Source: Ruminococcus sp.
GTDB taxonomy: Bacteria; Bacillota; Clostridia; Oscillospirales; Ruminococcaceae
DNA: 64,000 bases
Direction: 5' to 3'
Assembly (NCBI GenBank): GCA_021770655.1
Contig: JAETQO010000008.1
Coordinates: 1 to 64,000, forward strand
Shown: positions 17,296 to 25,652 of the stretch, in pieces
Position numbering within the stretch: the first letter of the stretch is position 1
Layout of the letters: the number at the start of each line of letters is the position of its first letter
Made by a program: the position numbers and the translations under genes
The notes under the pieces: generated by a model
Databases searched by the model: none
Told to the model about the DNA's origin: nothing
Seen by the model: the letters and a program-made list of their open reading frames with translations, nothing else

Positions 17296-18963
17296 ATGAG
17301 TTTTGTAATGAGTGATTTTTACAAGAGGTTTGTAAACGAGGCCTTTGATGAAAACGGCGTTCTTAATAAGTTCGAGCTTGACCTGCCGGATAATTTTAAC
17401 TTTTCCTATGACGTTATCGACGAGCTTGCGGCAAATGTTCCGGATAAGACCGCAATGCAATGGGTAAACGAAAAAGGCGAAGAGCATATATTCACATATA
17501 AGGACCTTTCAGAAAAGAGCAGTCAAGTCGCGAATATGATGCTGGCTCACGGCGTTAAGAAAGGTGATTTCGTTATGGCCGTGCTGAAACGTCATTACGA
17601 GTTCTGGTTTTTGGCTTACGGTCTTATGAAGATAGGCGCGATCCTTGTTCCGGCTACCTGCCAGCTTAAAAAAAAGGATTACGTTTACCGCTTTAAGGCC
17701 GCGTCTGTTTCGTATATCGCGGCTACCGGCGAGGATGACGTTACAGATCAGATAGACTCCGCTCTTGCCGAGTATGACGGTATGAAAGAAAAATTCATTA
17801 CTCACGGAGCCAAGGAGGGCTGGATAGATTTCCTTTCCGAAATGGAGAAGTACCCTAAGACATTTGAAAGAATTGAAACCAACGTTGAAGAATCGATGCT
17901 TATGTATTTCAGTTCCGGTACAACGGGCTATCCCAAGATGGTACTTCACAAATATTCTCTTGCGGCGGCTCATATAATTACCGCAAAGCACTGGCATCAC
18001 CTTGATGAAAATTCACTTCATCTTACGGTTTCCGAAACCGGCTGGGCAAAATGCGCTTGGGGCAAGATGTACGGTCAATTTGTCTGCGGCGCAACGACTT
18101 TTGTTTATGATTTTGACAGATTTGTTCCTGCGAATATGCTGAAAATAATTCAGGCTTATAAGCTTACTTCTTTCTGTGCTCCTCCGACAATGTACAGATT
18201 CTTTATCAAGGAGGGGCTTGAAAATTACGATCTGTCCTCGCTGAAATACAGCTGTATTGCAGGAGAGGCGCTCAATCCGGAGGTTTTCAACAAATGGTAT
18301 GAGTATACCGGTCTGAAACTTATGGAGGGCTTTGGCCAGACGGAGGGCGCCGTTATGATTGCGAATCTTTACGGTATGGAGCCTAAGCCGGGCTCTATGG
18401 GCAAGCCGACTCCTCTTTATAATATCGGTATAGTTGATAAAGAGGGTAATCCGGTCAAGGTCGGTGAAACAGGAGAGATCGTAGTTTATGCGGAAAGAGG
18501 CAAGTCGCCTGCGCTCTTCAGGGAATATTACAGAAATCCCGACATTACCGACAAGGCCTGGAGATTTGGCATGTATCATACAGGAGACACGGCTTATATG
18601 GACGAAGACGGTTATTATTGGTATGTGGGAAGAACCGACGATCTTATCAAGGCTTCCGGCTATCGTATCGGACCTTTTGAGATCGAAAGTATCCTTATGG
18701 AGCATCCGTCTGTCCTTGAATGCGCTATAACTGCGGCGGACGACGCGATCAGAGGCAAGGTAGTCAAGGCGACTATCGTCCTTGCAAAGGGATATACGGC
18801 TTCCGATGAGCTTGCAAAGGAACTTCAGAATTACGTTAAGCAGTCCACTGCTCCTTACAAGTATCCGAGAATAGTTGAGTTTGTTGACGAACTGCCTAAG
18901 ACTATCAGCGGTAAGATACGCCGTGTGGAGATAAGAGAGAACGACAGCAAAAAGAACAGATAA
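17296..18963 (+). CDS. AMP-dependent acyl-CoA synthetase (medium-chain/acetyl-CoA synthetase-like)
   Basis: 555 residues. Adenylate-forming enzyme that activates a carboxylic acid with ATP and joins it to CoA. The P-loop is SSGTTGYPKM; the A5 block is EGFGQTEG; the A7/A8 hinge YHTGDTAYMDEDGYYWYVGRTDD then KASGYRIGPFEIES; and the catalytic Lys lies in the C-terminal TISGKIRRVEI. Length and the N-terminal region fit the MACS/acetate-propionate type rather than long-chain enzymes. Substrate undetermined. Start ATG 17296 with cggagg upstream; monocistronic, with a terminator after it. Confidence 0.88.
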   Translation: MSFVMSDFYKRFVNEAFDENGVLNKFELDLPDNFNFSYDVIDELAANVPDKTAMQWVNEKGEEHIFTYKDLSEKSSQVANMMLAHGVKKGDFVMAVLKRHYEFWFLAYGLMKIGAILVPATCQLKKKDYVYRFKAASVSYIAATGEDDVTDQIDSALAEYDGMKEKFITHGAKEGWIDFLSEMEKYPKTFERIETNVEESMLMYFSSGTTGYPKMVLHKYSLAAAHIITAKHWHHLDENSLHLTVSETGWAKCAWGKMYGQFVCGATTFVYDFDRFVPANMLKIIQAYKLTSFCAPPTMYRFFIKEGLENYDLSSLKYSCIAGEALNPEVFNKWYEYTGLKLMEGFGQTEGAVMIANLYGMEPKPGSMGKPTPLYNIGIVDKEGNPVKVGETGEIVVYAERGKSPALFREYYRNPDITDKAWRFGMYHTGDTAYMDEDGYYWYVGRTDDLIKASGYRIGPFEIESILMEHPSVLECAITAADDAIRGKVVKATIVLAKGYTASDELAKELQNYVKQSTAPYKYPRIVEFVDELPKTISGKIRRVEIRENDSKKNR

Positions 18964-18971
18964 GTCTGATC

Positions 18972-19012
18972 AATGCACAATGCCTTGAATTTGGTATTGT
19001 GCATTTTGTTTA
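18972..19012 (+). terminator. Terminator after the acyl-CoA synthetase gene
   Basis: Stem aatgcacaatgcc against ggtattgtgcatt followed by ttgtttattt. Confidence 0.85.
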
Positions 19013-19104
19013 TTTGTGGTATACTATAACTGAAATCGTGCAAAGACTGTTTTGGACTTGTATGAGAATGTGGAACAATTTAACAGCAGAGGAGAAGATA
19101 TATC

Positions 19105-19749
19105 TTGGAACCGGTTTATGAATATCCGCCTAAGCTTTCTAGGACTGAGCGCCAAGCAAAGGCTGCTCACGATCTTTCCGAGCATAGAAAAATGCGGGGC
19201 AATATGTATAAGAATCTCACTCTTGGCGCAGTGATAATCGCTATCGGGATTTTTCTTGTGCCTGCCGCGCTGATAAAGATACTGCTTATACTGCTTGGCT
19301 CATGTAACTGTGCGGTGGCTTTTCTTATTTATTGGTTTTATGCTTTGTCCAGAGATGCTGATGTATATACCCGTATTTATGACGATCGTATCGAGCATTC
19401 TCAGCGGCATGGTCTGAGCAAAAGCTATCTGCATATCATTCTTTATTTTGACGAGATAAATAAATCATATCAGACAAACAGGGGCAGACTTGTCTGCGAA
19501 CTTAAAAAGCTTGAAAAGTCGGCTTTCAGACTTGCGAATGAAAACGGAGAGGAAAGGGAATGGACACCTGAGGATAATAAGGTTGCTCTTTCTTTTCAGG
19601 ATACTAAGGGCAAGCTTGTGCTTATCAATGATTTCTATGAGAAGATAGGCTATCCCCATAAGGAATACAACGATATTGACGATGAGGAAGACGATTATTA
19701 TTCGGAGGAGGATATGAAGTGGGACAGACTGCACAAGCACGGTCTGTAA
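19105..19749 (+). CDS. YcxB-like membrane protein
   Basis: 214 residues, start TTG 19105 (gaggag upstream). Two adjacent transmembrane helices (about residues 38-80), then a soluble domain with the pattern of YcxB-like C-terminal domains: a hydrophobic beta strand set around ILYFDEINKSYQTNRGRLV and a later KLVLINDFYEKIG, ending in an acidic DDEEDDYYSEED tail. Function unknown. A smaller relative with the same plan (two helices then a beta-rich part) lies between pheS and pheT. Confidence 0.6.
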   Translation: MEPVYEYPPKLSRTERQAKAAHDLSEHRKMRGNMYKNLTLGAVIIAIGIFLVPAALIKILLILLGSCNCAVAFLIYWFYALSRDADVYTRIYDDRIEHSQRHGLSKSYLHIILYFDEINKSYQTNRGRLVCELKKLEKSAFRLANENGEEREWTPEDNKVALSFQDTKGKLVLINDFYEKIGYPHKEYNDIDDEEDDYYSEEDMKWDRLHKHGL

Positions 19750-19771
19750 ATGTAAATTTTTTGTTAAGTGC

Positions 19772-19800
19772 TTGAAATGGGAGACGTAATGTGCTATCAT
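19772..19800 (+). promoter_or_regulatory. Promoter of the pheS T-box transcript
   Basis: TTGAAA (19772-19777) and TATCAT (19795-19800) with a 17-bp spacer and an extended TGC just before the -10. Confidence 0.8.
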
Positions 19801-19807
19801 TTTATTA

Positions 19808-20070
19808 AACATAATGACCGAGAGAGTAAGCATTTCGTTTGATCTCCAGAGAGAGGCGGCAGCTTTTTGCTTTCTGAAAGCCGCTTTATTTCGTGATTTG
19901 CCGAAGTTCACTTGCGAGTGGTTCTGCCGAATAAGGTTTGTCCCTTTAGTAAGCGGAAACGTAAGTCTGCGTTAAGGACGGGAGAGTGTTGGCTCTTATC
20001 GAACTAATAGGTGGTTAAACAAGCTTATAAAAGTCTTGTCCTGTTTAGTCGGGACAGGGCTTATTTTTTT
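19808..20070 (+). ncRNA. T-box leader, phenylalanine-specific (specifier TTC)
   Basis: Long structured leader before pheS. Stem I shows gagagagtaagc, ccagagagaggcgg and the distal loop blocks; the specifier loop reads gaag-TTC-a (TTC at 19907-19909, followed by the usual purine), then cacttgcgagtgg. TTC is a Phe codon, fitting the gene. The antiterminator bulge is represented by TGGT (20012-20015), able to pair with the ACCA end of tRNA-Phe, although the surrounding T-box is diverged from the AGGGTGGNACCGCG consensus. The terminator stem (agtcttgtcctg / cgggacagggctt) and T-run close the leader at 20070. Confidence 0.92.
20031..20070 (+). terminator. T-box-controlled terminator before pheS
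   Basis: Stem agtcttgtcctg against cgggacagggctt then attttttt; mutually exclusive with the antiterminator that uses tggttaaacaagc. Confidence 0.88.
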
Positions 20071-20085
20071 ACAGGAGGATCAGCA

Positions 20086-21105
20086 ATGAAGGAACAGTTG
20101 AAAAACATTGACGAGCGGGCTAAGGAAGAGCTTTCTCATATTAACGACGCCAAGCTGTTGGAGGATTTCAGAGTAAGATTTCTCGGAAAGAAGGGAGAGA
20201 TCACCGCTATTCTGAAACAGATGGGTAAGTTATCGGCAGAGGAAAGACCTGTCATCGGACAGCTTGCCAATAAGGTGAGAGAGGATATCGAGACCGCTCT
20301 TGCAAAGCGTAAGGAAGAACTTAAATCCGCTATGGAGCAGGTAAGGCTTGCGGAGGAAACTATCGACGTTACTCTTCCCGGCAAAACAGCAAAGATCGGC
20401 AGACCTCACCCGCTGAACGCAACTCTTGAAGAGGTTGAGGAAGTGTTCCTCGGCATGGGCTTTGATATTGTGGACGGTCCTGAGGTTGAAACGGATCACT
20501 ACTGCTTTGAGGCGCTCAATATGCCGAAGTCACACCCTGCAAGAGATACGCAGGATACATTTTATATAAACGATAATGTGGTGCTGAGAACTCAGACGTC
20601 TTCGGTACAGATCAGAACAATGGAAAAGAGAAAGCCGCCGATCAGAATTATTTCTCCGGGCAGAGTTTACCGCTCCGATACGGTTGACGCAACTCATTCG
20701 CCGCTTTTCCACCAGATCGAGGGCCTTGTTATCGACAAGGGAATTACAATGGCTGATCTCAAGGGAACTCTTGAACTGCTTATGAAGAGACTTTACGGCG
20801 AGGACGCTCAGATAAGACTTCGTCCGCATCACTTTCCATATACCGAGCCTTCCGCAGAGGTAGATCTGATGTGCTTTAACTGCCACGGAAAGGGCTGTTC
20901 AATGTGCAAACAGGAAGGCTGGGTAGAACTTCTCGGTGCAGGAATGGTTCACCCGAAGGTGCTTGAAGGATGCGGTATCGATCCTGAAGTTTACAGCGGT
21001 TTTGCTTTCGGAATCGGTCTGGAGAGAATAACAATGGGCAGATACAATATCAACGATATGAGACTTCTCTATGAGAACGATATGAGATTTTTGGAGCAGT
21101 TCTGA
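20086..21105 (+). CDS. pheS: Phenylalanyl-tRNA synthetase alpha subunit
   Basis: Class II catalytic subunit, 339 residues from ATG 20086 (caggaggatcag upstream); a longer frame begins inside the terminator and is not the start. An N-terminal coiled coil (about 1-85) is followed by RPHPLNATLEEVEEVFLGMGF, motif 2 (SPLFHQIEGLV) and motif 3 (GFAFGIGLERITM). Controlled by the Phe T-box. Its stop overlaps the next gene by one base. Confidence 0.98.
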   Translation: MKEQLKNIDERAKEELSHINDAKLLEDFRVRFLGKKGEITAILKQMGKLSAEERPVIGQLANKVREDIETALAKRKEELKSAMEQVRLAEETIDVTLPGKTAKIGRPHPLNATLEEVEEVFLGMGFDIVDGPEVETDHYCFEALNMPKSHPARDTQDTFYINDNVVLRTQTSSVQIRTMEKRKPPIRIISPGRVYRSDTVDATHSPLFHQIEGLVIDKGITMADLKGTLELLMKRLYGEDAQIRLRPHHFPYTEPSAEVDLMCFNCHGKGCSMCKQEGWVELLGAGMVHPKVLEGCGIDPEVYSGFAFGIGLERITMGRYNINDMRLLYENDMRFLEQF

Positions 21106-21698
21106 TGAACGATGATCTAAGAAACGTCGGTCTTTACAGAAAGCTGGTTCCTTCCAAGGTCAAGCTAGTCCTGTCGGCGGCGATAAGCCTGATACTGATA
21201 CTCACAGTAGGCGCTTTTGGAGTGTTCGGCTGTATACAGATATACAGAGAGCAGTCCAAGGATGATTTTATACTGCTTGTACTGTTTCTGCTTGTGTTTT
21301 TCGGAGTGCTGGTGTTTATTTCAGCAAGGGGTTTTCTGCGGCAGAAACGGCAGTATGACGGGAATTCAGAAAGACTTTCAAGGATAAGCAAATATGAGCT
21401 TGAACGTATTGAGGAACAGCTTGAAAGCTCGGAGTATTTTTATAAGACGTTATATCTTCTTGACGGGTATATGTATGTGCCGAAAATAAAACTTCTTATA
21501 AGATACACGGACATAAGGGGATTCAAGACCATTATTCACAGTACAAACGGTATGAATGACGGGATAAAAATCGAGATTGCCGATTCGGACGGTGTGAAGT
21601 ATTGTTTTGGAGTGAAAAAGTGGAAAGACTTTTTTATGGAAAGACCTGTGTTTCTTGAAAAACTTGACGAAAAGATACAAAACTGCGTTAAAAGCTAA
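21105..21698 (+). CDS. YcxB-like two-helix membrane protein between pheS and pheT
   Basis: 197 residues; the ATG overlaps the pheS stop (tgATGa), so it is coupled to pheS and should respond to phenylalanyl-tRNA charging. Two transmembrane helices lie at about residues 21-70, followed by a charged stretch and a beta-rich part with YMYVPKIKLLIRYTDIRGF and YCFGVKKWKDFF. It resembles the larger protein upstream of the T-box in layout. pheST are usually adjacent, so this is an inserted gene of unknown function. Confidence 0.65.
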   Translation: MNDDLRNVGLYRKLVPSKVKLVLSAAISLILILTVGAFGVFGCIQIYREQSKDDFILLVLFLLVFFGVLVFISARGFLRQKRQYDGNSERLSRISKYELERIEEQLESSEYFYKTLYLLDGYMYVPKIKLLIRYTDIRGFKTIIHSTNGMNDGIKIEIADSDGVKYCFGVKKWKDFFMERPVFLEKLDEKIQNCVKS

Positions 21699-21719
21699 GA
21701 TTTACGGAGGAATATATAA

Positions 21720-24134
21720 ATGGATCTATCAATGAAATGGCTTGCGGACTATGTTGACTGCGATATGCCGATAAAGGATTTTGTTTCGGGACTTACTCTG
21801 TCCGGCTCTAAGGTAGAGTGCTATGAGCAGGAGGGTGCGGAGATTTCAAACGTTGTAGTCGGAAAGGTTCTTTCAGTAGTGCCTCATCCCGATTCCGACC
21901 ATATGGTCATCACTCAGGTAGATGTCGGGGAAGACCAGCCTGTTCAGATCGTTACGGGAGCGTCAAATGTAAACGAGGGAGATTTTGTTCCTGTTGCAAA
22001 GCATAAGTCCTCGGTGCTTCACGAGGGTAAGCCTGTAAAGATAACAAAGGGAAAGCTCAGAGGAGAGGTTTCTAACGGTATGCTTTGCTCTCTGGGAGAG
22101 CTTGGACTTTCTGTACACGATTTTCCGTATGCTATTGAAAACGGAATCTTCATTCTTGGCGACGACTGTGAAAAAACTGTCGGCATGGATATTCACAAGG
22201 CGATTGGATATGACGATACGACGGTTGAATTTGAGATAACCTCAAACAGACCCGACTGTCTGTCCGTCATCGGTCTTGCAAGAGAGACTGCCGCTACATT
22301 CAATACAAAGATTAATGTCAAAAAGCCTGAATTCAAGGGCGTTGACGGCGATATTAACGACATTATCAAGGTAAAGATACACAATACGGATCTTTGCAAG
22401 AGATATATGGCAGGAATCGTAAAGAACGTAAAGATAGGACCTTCTCCACGCTGGATGAGAGAAAGGCTGAGAGCGAGCGGCGTAAGGCCGATCAATAATT
22501 TTGTTGATATTACAAACTATGTAATGCTTGAATACGGCAGACCGATGCACGCTTTTGATCTCAGATATGTGGACGGAGCGTCCATTAACATCAGAAACGC
22601 AAGGGCAGGCGAAACTATCACCACTCTTGACGGAGAAATAAGAGAGCTTTCCGAGGAAATGCTTGTTATTGCCGACGCAAATAAGCCTGTGGCGGTCGCA
22701 GGAGTAATGGGCGGAGAGTACAGCGGAATCATGGAAGACACCGACACCGTAGTTTTTGAATCCGCTTGCTTTGACGGCGCTTCCGTAAGAACAACGGCTA
22801 AAAAGCTGGGTATGAGAACCGACGCTTCCGCAAGATATGAAAAGGGACTTGATCCGCACGAGTGCTATGAGGCTCTTATGAGAGCTTTTGAGCTTGTTGA
22901 AGAGCTTGGCGCCGGAGAGGTCGTAAAAACCTACATTGATGAGAATTATGAAGATGAAACTCCTAAGACGGTTGAATTTGATCCCGACTGGATCAATAAT
23001 TTCCTCGGTACGGATATTTCCGAAAATGAAATGACGGATTATCTAACAAGACTCGGTTTTGAGATCAAGGACGGAATGGTAGTATCGCCGTGGTACAGAG
23101 TGGACATCGCCTGCAAGGCTGATGTTGCGGAGGAGGTCGCAAGACTTTACGGATATAACAAGATACCAAGCACCATTGTAAGGGGAGTTGCGCAGGCAAA
23201 GCTTACCGATGCGCAGAAGTTTGACAGACAGATACAGAAATCTATGCTTGCTATGGGCCTTAACGAGATCTCTACATTCTCGTTCATTTCTCCTAAGTAT
23301 TTTGACAAGATAAATCTCACGGCTGATTCAAAGCTCAGAAACACGGTAAAGATAACAAATCCTCTCGGCGAGGACACAAGCGTTATGAGAACGACTATTA
23401 TACCGTCCGTTTGCGAAGTGCTTGCAAGAAACTACAGCTATCGTAATCCCGACTGTTATATTTTTGAAAGAGGAAACGAGTATATCCCGGTTGAGGGAGA
23501 GACGCTTCCGAACGAGCCTGAAAGACTTGGCTTCGGTTTCTATGATACGGACGGAAAGGCTGATTTCTACAATATGAAGGGCGTTGTGGAAGGTCTGCTT
23601 TCAAAGCTTGGCGCACAGACGGTCGAGTTTGAAAGAGCGCAGGCTGATTGCTCTTTTGACGAATACAGCGCGTTCCACAGCGGAAGAGTTGCCGTTGTTA
23701 AGGTCAACGGAACAGAGGTCGGAATTTTCGGAGAGCTTCACCCAAGAGTCCTTGAAAATTACGGCATCGGTGTGAGAGCGTATGTCGGAAAGATCAACGT
23801 GCCGGAACTTATGGAAAGCTGTGTTGCACAGAAGACCTATAAGCCGCTTCCTAAGTATCCTGCGACAACAAGAGACCTTTCTGTTGTGTGCGACGACAGT
23901 ATCCCTGCGGCACAGCTTGAAAAGGCTATTTCAAAGGCAGTGGGCAATATACTTGAAAAGGTAACACTTTTCGACGTTTACAAGGGCGAACAGATAGAAA
24001 AGGGCAAGAAGTCGGTATCGTATGCAATTTCAATGCGTTCTCACGATGGAACGCTTACAGACGAACAGGCTGATAAGGCAATGAAAAAGGTTCTTGACGC
24101 ACTTAAAGAAATGGGTGCAGAACTCAGAATGTAA
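21720..24134 (+). CDS. pheT: Phenylalanyl-tRNA synthetase beta subunit
   Basis: 804 residues, usual length. Domains in order: EMAP-like tRNA-binding fold (about 40-150, with VVGKVLSVVPHPDSDHM), B3/B4 editing domain (about 210-380, including NRPDCLSVIGLARE just before it), B5, the catalytic-like domain, and the C-terminal anticodon-binding FDX-ACB domain (PLPKYPATTRDLSVV to the end). Preceded by cggagg; 21 bases after the small membrane gene. Confidence 0.98.
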   Translation: MDLSMKWLADYVDCDMPIKDFVSGLTLSGSKVECYEQEGAEISNVVVGKVLSVVPHPDSDHMVITQVDVGEDQPVQIVTGASNVNEGDFVPVAKHKSSVLHEGKPVKITKGKLRGEVSNGMLCSLGELGLSVHDFPYAIENGIFILGDDCEKTVGMDIHKAIGYDDTTVEFEITSNRPDCLSVIGLARETAATFNTKINVKKPEFKGVDGDINDIIKVKIHNTDLCKRYMAGIVKNVKIGPSPRWMRERLRASGVRPINNFVDITNYVMLEYGRPMHAFDLRYVDGASINIRNARAGETITTLDGEIRELSEEMLVIADANKPVAVAGVMGGEYSGIMEDTDTVVFESACFDGASVRTTAKKLGMRTDASARYEKGLDPHECYEALMRAFELVEELGAGEVVKTYIDENYEDETPKTVEFDPDWINNFLGTDISENEMTDYLTRLGFEIKDGMVVSPWYRVDIACKADVAEEVARLYGYNKIPSTIVRGVAQAKLTDAQKFDRQIQKSMLAMGLNEISTFSFISPKYFDKINLTADSKLRNTVKITNPLGEDTSVMRTTIIPSVCEVLARNYSYRNPDCYIFERGNEYIPVEGETLPNEPERLGFGFYDTDGKADFYNMKGVVEGLLSKLGAQTVEFERAQADCSFDEYSAFHSGRVAVVKVNGTEVGIFGELHPRVLENYGIGVRAYVGKINVPELMESCVAQKTYKPLPKYPATTRDLSVVCDDSIPAAQLEKAISKAVGNILEKVTLFDVYKGEQIEKGKKSVSYAISMRSHDGTLTDEQADKAMKKVLDALKEMGAELRM

Positions 24135-24255
24135 AAAATAATTCAACGTTTTTGTGCAATGTGCATAAATTTTGTCTTGACACTTGTTATTTGCGTACAA
24201 ATGGAGTATAATGATAATATAGAATTCTGAAACAGGAGCAAGGGGGCTGAGCAAA

Positions 24256-24501
24256 ATGCACGAACAGACTATGGAATTTTCAGTACAGCACGATAAGGAA
24301 GCAGAACTGAAAAAAACGCTTACAATAATCTATGACGCTCTGAAAGAGAAGGGCTATAATCCAATAAATCAGATCGTAGGTTATATTCTTTCCGAAGACC
24401 CGACCTACATAACGACTTATAACAACGCCAGAAGCCTTATCCGTCACATTGACCGTGACGAACTTCTTCAGGCGCTTGTAAAGTCCTATCTTCAGTCATA
24501 A
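24256..24501 (+). CDS. ireB: IreB family regulatory protein (UPF0297)
   Basis: 81 residues with the invariant family core [35 protein letters not shown] and [14 protein letters not shown]. In enterococci IreB is a phosphorylated target of the PASTA kinase IreK and lowers cephalosporin resistance. In many Firmicutes it precedes ruvX/yrrK; here it is followed by a terminator and a deacetylase instead. A promoter with TATAAT at 24211-24216 and a 17-bp spaced TTGTTA lies upstream. Confidence 0.93.
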   Translation: MHEQTMEFSVQHDKEAELKKTLTIIYDALKEKGYNPINQIVGYILSEDPTYITTYNNARSLIRHIDRDELLQALVKSYLQS

Positions 24502-24510
24502 AAACAATTC

Positions 24511-24541
24511 AAAGGCGGTAGAAATTACCGCCTTTTTCTTT
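24511..24541 (+). terminator. Terminator after ireB
   Basis: Stem aaaggcggta against taccgccttt followed by a T-run. Confidence 0.9.
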
Positions 24542-24575
24542 TTGTAATCCGCTTTTTTCTGAGCATAGTATTATT

Positions 24576-24617
24576 GATGCCGATCATTACTTTCCGTCGG
24601 AGGTAAGAGTCGGTATC
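24576..24617 (+). other. Leader hairpin before the deacetylase gene
   Basis: Outer stem gatgccga (24576-24583) against tcggtatc (24610-24617), with an inner ttac/gtaa pair, lying 27 bases before the start codon. It does not end in a T-run, so it is not a simple terminator. No known riboswitch class recognised. Confidence 0.4.
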
Positions 24618-24643
24618 AGATAAAAGAAAGCGAGGCTGCAAAA

Positions 24644-25483
24644 ATGAAAATCAAAACGTTAACCGCGGTGATGTGCGCTTTAACGCTGTTAAGCTCCTGC
24701 GGAAAGACAGTGGTTGTGCGTGAGGATAATTCTGGCAAAGATGCCACATCTGCCGTTGTTGAACCCGTGATCGTCGGAAAAAAGGGTGTGACCGATAAAA
24801 TAGATTTGTCGTCTCTTTCACACGATAAGATCGGTTACGGTCAAGGCGTTCAGGTAGATGATAAAAACCGTACAACAGGTGCGCTTGACTTCAATGCCAA
24901 GTATGGAAATCTTAATGCGAAAGCAATAAATGATGATGATAAGATATATCTTACCTTTGATCAGGGCTACGAAAACGGTTATACCGAAAAGATACTTGAC
25001 GTGCTGAAAGAAAAAAAGGTAAAGGCGACATTTTTCCTGTTACAGGATTACGCCGAGAAAAATCCGGAGCTTGTACGGCGTATGATCGACGAGGGTCACA
25101 CTGTCGGCAATCATTCGGTTCATCATTATTCCATGCCGGATCTGGGACAGGCGGAATGTGAAACAGAGATCAAGGACTTTCATAAGTATATGAAGGATAA
25201 TTACAATTATACCATGACCGTTTTCAGACCGCCTATGGGTGAATTTTCCGAATTCTCGCTTGGCGTTACGGCGAACTGCGGATATGAAACTGTGCTATGG
25301 AGTTATGCGTATGCCGACTGGGATGTGAACAACCAGCCTGATGAAGCCGGATCTTTGGAAAAGCTTATCAGCGCCGCACACCCGGGCGCTATTTATCTTC
25401 TTCATTCAGTTTCAAGGACTAATACGGATATTCTTGCCGACTTTATCGACGGCGTGAGAGCGGCTGGATATAAATTCGGATAA
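24644..25483 (+). CDS. Polysaccharide deacetylase lipoprotein, PdaA-like
   Basis: 279 residues, exported lipoprotein: a signal peptide with lipobox LLSSCG (Cys19). The NodB-type domain begins around residue 104 with LTFDQGYENG (TFDQGY replaces the common TFDDG), HSVHH gives the second metal motif, and RPPMGEFS the catalytic-loop motif. This variant set is typical of PdaA / delta-lactam-type N-acetylmuramic acid deacetylases used in spore cortex synthesis, though here it is lipid-anchored. Whether the organism sporulates cannot be told. Confidence 0.88.
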   Translation: MKIKTLTAVMCALTLLSSCGKTVVVREDNSGKDATSAVVEPVIVGKKGVTDKIDLSSLSHDKIGYGQGVQVDDKNRTTGALDFNAKYGNLNAKAINDDDKIYLTFDQGYENGYTEKILDVLKEKKVKATFFLLQDYAEKNPELVRRMIDEGHTVGNHSVHHYSMPDLGQAECETEIKDFHKYMKDNYNYTMTVFRPPMGEFSEFSLGVTANCGYETVLWSYAYADWDVNNQPDEAGSLEKLISAAHPGAIYLLHSVSRTNTDILADFIDGVRAAGYKFG

Positions 25484-25493
25484 ATACAAAAAA

Positions 25494-25520
25494 TGGGAGG
25501 CGACCGCCTCTCTTTTTTTG
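25494..25520 (+). terminator. Terminator after the deacetylase gene
   Basis: Short GC hairpin gaggc-gacc-gcctc followed by tctttttttg. Confidence 0.85.
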
Positions 25521-25578
25521 TATGTAAATAAGCAAAAAAATATAGATTTTCTGTTTCTGATTTGTAACTTATAATCTA

Positions 25579-25607
25579 TTGACAAATTGTTAAATGTGTG
25601 ATATATT
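25579..25607 (+). promoter_or_regulatory. Promoter of the acidic anchored protein gene
   Basis: TTGACA (25579-25584), 17-bp spacer, TATATT (25602-25607). Confidence 0.82.
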
Positions 25608-25652
25608 TTTATTATACTTAATAACCTGATGTAATTATAAGGAGGAAACAAA

